Source: Cunninghamia lanceolata (Eukaryota > Streptophyta > Pinopsida > Cupressales > Cupressaceae). From it: DNA of 64,000 nucleotides. Shown piece by piece: positions 60,901-64,000 of this stretch. A program made the position numbers and the translations under genes. A model generated the notes under the pieces. It made no database searches and was not told where the DNA came from. It worked only from the letters and a program-made list of their open reading frames with translations. Positions within the stretch are counted from its first letter, which is position 1. Every line of letters starts with the position of its first letter. Location: positions 23,038,001 through 23,102,000 of the forward strand of contig BSBN01000039.1 of assembly GCA_027924645.1 (NCBI GenBank), in the 5' to 3' direction.

Positions 60901-63900
60901 GAAATAAGGTATAATTTGTTATAAATTAGAATATTGGTTCTAAATCAGATCTGAAATAACATCCTAAAATATATCCAAGGGTTGGTAGGCTAGGAAAAAG
61001 TGGTAGCACAATAAAGCACAAACCTTAGGAGAGAAGAATATAGCAATGATATAGAAATAGATAGGAATGAAAACCTAGCAAGTTTTAAAAAATGAAGATA
61101 CAATAATAAAGGTTAAATTTGAAACCTTGAAATAGTGAAGGTATAAACCCTAATGTAAAAACCCTAGGGTGGTGTAAGATCAAACATGTTCACAAAAATG
61201 TAAAGGAAAAATAAACTTTTTTAGACTAAATGTGATTTGCACTAATTAACTATCATAAGAAAATAAGCACATAAACTAATATAGATAACAAAGACACAAG
61301 CATATATATTAGGAAATTAAAATGTTAAATGCTAATTTAGTAAAATAAAATGCAATGGCTAAGGTGTACTTAGCTCTAGGCTCAATGAAGGAGAATAACT
61401 TTGATATGGCACTGAAATTTGAATGTTTTGATACTAGAAATGGTGAATCTTTATAGATATACCTTGCATTGGGATTAGAACAATCTCTTATTCTATGGAG
61501 GAGTGAACCCATGGGTTTGGGTCACTTCTACAGATGCATATCTAATCTTTGGTTGTGGATTTGATATGGTATAGTGCACACTCTTGCTCCATAGGTTTCC
61601 TAATTCATTGTTGTTTGCACAACTCTAAGGATTGAATATATTTAAAGATACCTTTAGAGGGCTATTAGATTGCTACAATAAATATTCTCCTAGGTCAAAT
61701 CTTAGAAAAGATCAACTTAATGGTCAGGCCAATGATAAAAAACAACAATATCCAAACATATGAATGCTCTAGATTAGTGTGTTGTAGATCTAGATTCATT
61801 TTAGTGCATCAATGGAAGTTTTCCTAGCACGCTCCTTAAATTTGAATGATATTTCCTTAATGTTCAATAATGATAAATGAATACAATTGAATGCCTTTAA
61901 ATGCATGTATATAGCAATTAATTGTGTAAATATGTATTTACTTGGCTATAGGTAGGAAAAGAATGGGTGGTAGTTGGCTAGAATTTGAATTTGAATTTTA
62001 GAAAATTGTCAGTTGAATCTGAGGATGTAGGATTGATCTCATGCCTATAGAAATGACCTGGGATGCACGACTGCTAAAATTAGGGTAGATAATGAATGTA
62101 TGCAATTACAGTATAGATAGACATAATAAATGCATAATTTGGATGAATATATCATAATGTGTGAGTATATGGATAAGGTGGGGGATAAATGTGTAGGAGT
62201 GTGCATAAGAAGATGAGGAAGGGCATGGGAAAAGGAGCCCAACTTTGTACAAGAATAAACCATTTGTCAATATGTAAATTTATCAAGCCCTTCTCTCAAA
62301 TAGGCACAAAACTAAATGGGAAATGACATGGGATGTAAATTTCACCATTACAAGTAGATACTCTATTATTAAATAAGCATTAGAGATTATGATATTTTTC
62401 TTAGGATTCAACTACGTAGTTTTTGAGTCAAATCCATTGACCCATATTTCATGAATAGTTGTTCACATGAACCCATCTCTCATGAGCATGAATGGTCCAC
62501 TTAGCACTCATTGCATCTAGATGATGCTCACAGGGGTGAAGCATTGAAACTTTTCGGGAGGTCACCCATCCTAGTACTACCTCAATTCAAGCATGCTTAA
62601 CCATGGAGTTTCCCCCAAGATCATGCATGCTTAGCTTGCTACCCCATTTGTAAAACTTTCAATAAATGTTGTGCCTTATGAACCATTAATTATAGAGCCC
62701 CTTTAGCTCATCTGTTGACAAGGAGGAGGTATTTTTCTCAATGTGTCAAATTATGATGTTTTTATCAAGATTCAACCACCTCCTACTTGTCGAAGATTGG
62801 AGTTTTTTTAATAGTCTTGTTTATATTAAATTTTTATAAAAAACCAGCTAATGGATATCAGGTTTTCAAGTCCATTAAATTGAATGGGAGATTTTGAAAA
62901 ATTGTGTGAATTTAATTTACATCATAAAAATGACATGTTGGATCTAATCCATAATCTATTATCATAAAGAGAAAATTATGGCAAAGATTGCAGAAATATC
63001 CTCGTATAAAGTGCCAAGAAATATAACTAAATTCATAGTTTTTCCAAAAACTCCTATTTAAAAACCAGCTATCAACCAAATGATTGCAGCTCAATTGGTG
63101 AGGATGATGGTGTGTTCCATAATTTCACCATCCACCAAAGTTCAAATCCCTTAGAGGTGCAATAAATTAGGGATGAAGTTAGAATGTCCTTGGCAAATTT
63201 GGTGGAAAGGATACCTCTCAGTCCTTGACTCTTAGTGGAAAAGGTATTAGCTTAAACTCATGCTTTTGATACCAACAATCTGATAATAGTTAGAAACCTC
63301 AAACTGAAAAAACTAAAAACCAGCTATCTAATAAAAGAAGGGAATAATAATCACACCCTGAAGCAGTGGAAAGTTATTTTAAACCGGACTCCCCTCAAAG
63401 AAAATGTCTTAAAAGTAACTAAAAACCAGCTATCTAATAAAAGAGGGGAATAATAATCACACCCTGAAGCCGTTCAGGAGAAGCAGTGGAAAATTATTTC
63501 AAACCGGACTCCCCTCAAAGAAAATGTCTTAAAAGTACCTCAAAATCTCAGAAACTATATTTGGACAGAAAACTAGCTTAGGGTAGTAAGGGGAGCATAA
63601 GGGGTGCAGCCTCCTGATTATAGGAACAATCATCTAAACAAGTAGATATACTGTTAACAGATGATATAGAGGAGTATGGCCTAAGGAAGTTGAAAGTCAT
63701 CTCACCTCCTAAGAACTATGATATATTCAAATTCAATAATTTACCTCTAGAAAGTCTCTGAAGAGAAAATCTGGGAACCAGAGTTTCTTGTAACATGCCA
63801 GACAAAACAATGCTTTAAGGCCTTTAACCGTGGTGGGAAGCAAAAGCTCTGATGAACTTGAAAATCCAAGCCTGTTGAGAGAAGTCTGGCTAATTGAATC

Positions 63901-64000
63901 AGTCATGGCAATCACAGAGCCAGTGATCACCAGACAGGTAACAAGTTCTGGATACATTTCTGCCATTTTAAAAGCCACCATTCCTCCATAGCTAAAACCC
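54850..64000 (-). CDS. Plant alpha/beta-hydrolase superfamily protein, C-terminal part (4 exons, 5' end outside window)
   Basis: Four minus-strand exons (64000-63745, 55989-55900, 55218-55151, 54979-54850) join with correct phases and GT/AG borders into one open frame of about 180 codons. The nucleophile elbow GFSYGG has Ser at 63991-63993. The acid is Asp in WGNNDEIF (55189-55191) and the base is His in AGHLVHMERP (54931-54933). So the full triad of an alpha/beta-hydrolase fold is kept. Sequences such as MVAFKMAEMYPELV and KLWFPDFLFRDFLE match the plant family often annotated as epoxide hydrolase-like or MEST-like, usually about 300-330 aa; the N-terminal 120 or so residues lie beyond 64000. 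The substrate is not known from sequence. No stop or frameshift is seen, so this is likely a functional host gene. It is the only one recognised in the window. Confidence 0.9.
55151..55218 (-). CDS. Hydrolase exon 2 from the end, catalytic Asp
   Basis: 68 bp: KILLLWGNNDEIFNLEVANQ and on to MR plus two bases. Acceptor TGTGCAG, donor GTAAGA. The next intron is 171 bp. Confidence 0.93.
55900..55989 (-). CDS. Hydrolase exon 3 from the end
   Basis: 90 bp, 30 codons, phase 0 at both ends: starts VMFNNREERGELLTAL and ends HVPSLNQ. The donor GTCGTC is poor beyond GT. The next intron is 681 bp. Confidence 0.9.
56126..57210 (-). repeat. Left LTR of the intronic element
   Basis: Direct repeat of 61199-62352. 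The inner border near 57210 is uncertain because the copies are diverged there. Confidence 0.7.
57211..61198. other. Interior of the intronic element
   Basis: AT-rich. The minus strand has several moderate His/Ser-rich open stretches (for example 60188-60547, 119 codons, rich in His, Asp and Ser) without recognised domains. Confidence 0.5.
59231..59620 (-). pseudogene. Gag C-terminal remnant in the intronic element
   Basis: A 129-codon frame with SSFHHPHGHPKDRGIRFKHK followed by VHKLIDKGKI. This resembles the single zinc-binding motif plus helix of plant gypsy gags (CxFHxxxGHxxxxCxxLKxxVxxLIDxGxI), with both Cys replaced. It indicates a Ty3/gypsy origin and minus-strand polarity. Confidence 0.55.
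61199..62352 (-). repeat. Right LTR of the intronic element
   Basis: Direct repeat of 56126-57210, ending near CACCATTACA. Confidence 0.7.
62533..62645 (-). repeat. 5S rRNA-like sequence (Cassandra-type LTR or 5S pseudogene)
   Basis: The minus strand contains AACTCCATGGTTAAGCATGC, then GTACTAGGATGGGTGACC, then CACCCC near its end. These match plant 5S rRNA in order and spacing; the whole is 113 bp against about 120. The internal control regions (box A at 62588-62602, box C at 62561-62580) are the best kept parts; the 5' third is diverged. Plant Cassandra elements carry 5S sequence in their LTRs, so a solo Cassandra-like LTR is the best guess. Two 27-bp imperfect direct repeats (62386-62412, 62750-62776) flank it. 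Confidence 0.75.
63074..63314 (+). mobile_element. tRNA-derived SINE
   Basis: Box A-like AGCTCAATTGG (63088-63098) and a perfect box B GTTCAAATC (63140-63148) are spaced as in tRNA-derived SINEs, near the start of a 241-bp segment. AAAAACCAGCTATC flanks it on both sides (63060-63073 and 63315-63328), a 14-bp target duplication typical of LINE-mediated insertion. The A-rich end (CTGAAAAAACT) is the 3' tail. Confidence 0.85.
63315..63537. repeat. Tandem duplication of about 105 bp
   Basis: AAAAACCAGCTATCTAATAA...AAAATGTCTTAAAAGTA occurs at 63315-63418 and again from 63421. The second copy has 14 extra bases (CCGTTCAGGAGAAG) and a few substitutions. It starts with the SINE target sequence, so the third copy of that word comes from this duplication. 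Confidence 0.88.
63745..64000 (-). CDS. Hydrolase exon with nucleophile elbow (continues past window edge)
   Basis: Open across the edge of the window. It begins within GFSYGGMVAFKMAEMYPE and ends FRDFLE, followed by the donor GTAAAT (63744-63739). Phase 0 at the donor. Confidence 0.92.

Larger units (their letters stand above)
56126..62352 (-). mobile_element. Gypsy-derived non-autonomous LTR element in the hydrolase intron
   Basis: Two diverged direct repeats of about 1.1 kb (56126-57210 and 61199-62352; right ends approximate) start TGTAAAGGAAAAATAAA. They share blocks such as AAATGCAATGG, AGCTCTAGG, GGATAAGGTGGGGGA and CAATATGTAAAT. On the minus strand the LTR begins TGTAATGGTG and ends CCTTTACA. 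Flanks AGTAC (56121-56125) and AGTAG (62353-62357) may be a decayed target duplication. The 4-kb interior holds only a gag remnant on the minus strand; no pol domain is seen. It is transcribed with the gene as part of the intron. Confidence 0.7.
55990..63744 (-). other. 7755-bp intron of the hydrolase gene
   Basis: Donor GAG|GTAAAT, acceptor ATACAG|GTC. It contains a gypsy-derived LTR element (56126-62352, approximate), a 5S-like sequence, a SINE and a tandem duplication, each listed separately. Very long, repeat-filled introns are typical of conifers. Confidence 0.88.

Noticed and set aside
62533..62645. Functional 5S rRNA gene
   Set aside because: A single copy with a diverged 5' third and many changes inside an intron, not in a tandem 5S array.
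63262..63275. Copia primer site (TTTTGATACCAA resembles the reverse of the iMet site)
   Set aside because: Two mismatches to the usual site, no LTR beside it, and it lies inside the SINE bounded by a clear target duplication.

Overview
The window reads as plant nuclear DNA from a large, gene-poor genome. A conifer or other gymnosperm is most likely. This is inferred from deeply nested LTR retrotransposons, low GC, very long introns and one recognisable host gene in 64 kb. There are no bacterial-style operons.

Left part (1-8.8 kb): a tandem repeat of about 358 bp (five units) is split by a complete minus-strand Ty1/copia element of Tnt1/Tork type (E1, 1053-6148; 5-bp target duplication TCCTT; tRNA-iMet primer site; both LTRs). 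E1 gag-pol lies in one frame with three stop codons and a frameshift near the end. To its right is a minus-strand Ty3/gypsy remnant with retropepsin and RNase H but no reverse transcriptase.

9.2-23.3 kb: a degenerate plus-strand Ty3/gypsy element of Tat type (E2) with LTRs of about 1.84 kb, gag, retropepsin, a 365-aa ORF and the integrase C-terminus. Reverse transcriptase, RNase H and the integrase core are missing. Between its pol remnant and 3' LTR an antisense reading frame of about 416 codons resembles the plant mobile domain (PMD).

23.8-53.7 kb: a nest. The gag of a Ty3/gypsy element (E7; primer site at 23774, gag halves at 23894-24601 and 52314-53300) is split by an AT-rich unclassified element (E6). 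E6 holds two copia elements: E3 (minus, 26520-41709, TSD ATAAG) and E5 (plus, 42378-49650, TSD ATAAT). The left LTR of E3 is split by E4 (27387-35928, TSD TTCCAT), a non-autonomous element with a gag-like coiled-coil/zinc-knuckle protein. The right LTR of E4 carries an 851-bp insertion of unknown type. The right LTR of E3 has about 393 bp of E4 at the same site, which looks like an incomplete gene-conversion scar.

Right part (53.7-64 kb): a solo copia LTR, then the 3' end of a host gene on the minus strand. Four exons (64000-63745, 55989-55900, 55218-55151, 54979-54850) join in frame and encode the C-terminal part of a plant alpha/beta-hydrolase with Ser, Asp and His of the triad. Intron one of the visible part is 7.76 kb. 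It holds a gypsy-derived LTR element on the gene's strand, a 5S rRNA-like sequence, a tRNA-derived SINE with a 14-bp target duplication, and a local tandem duplication.

Coordinates come from reading the sequence by eye. LTR borders with TG/CA ends and target duplications are good to a base or two; those marked approximate are not.
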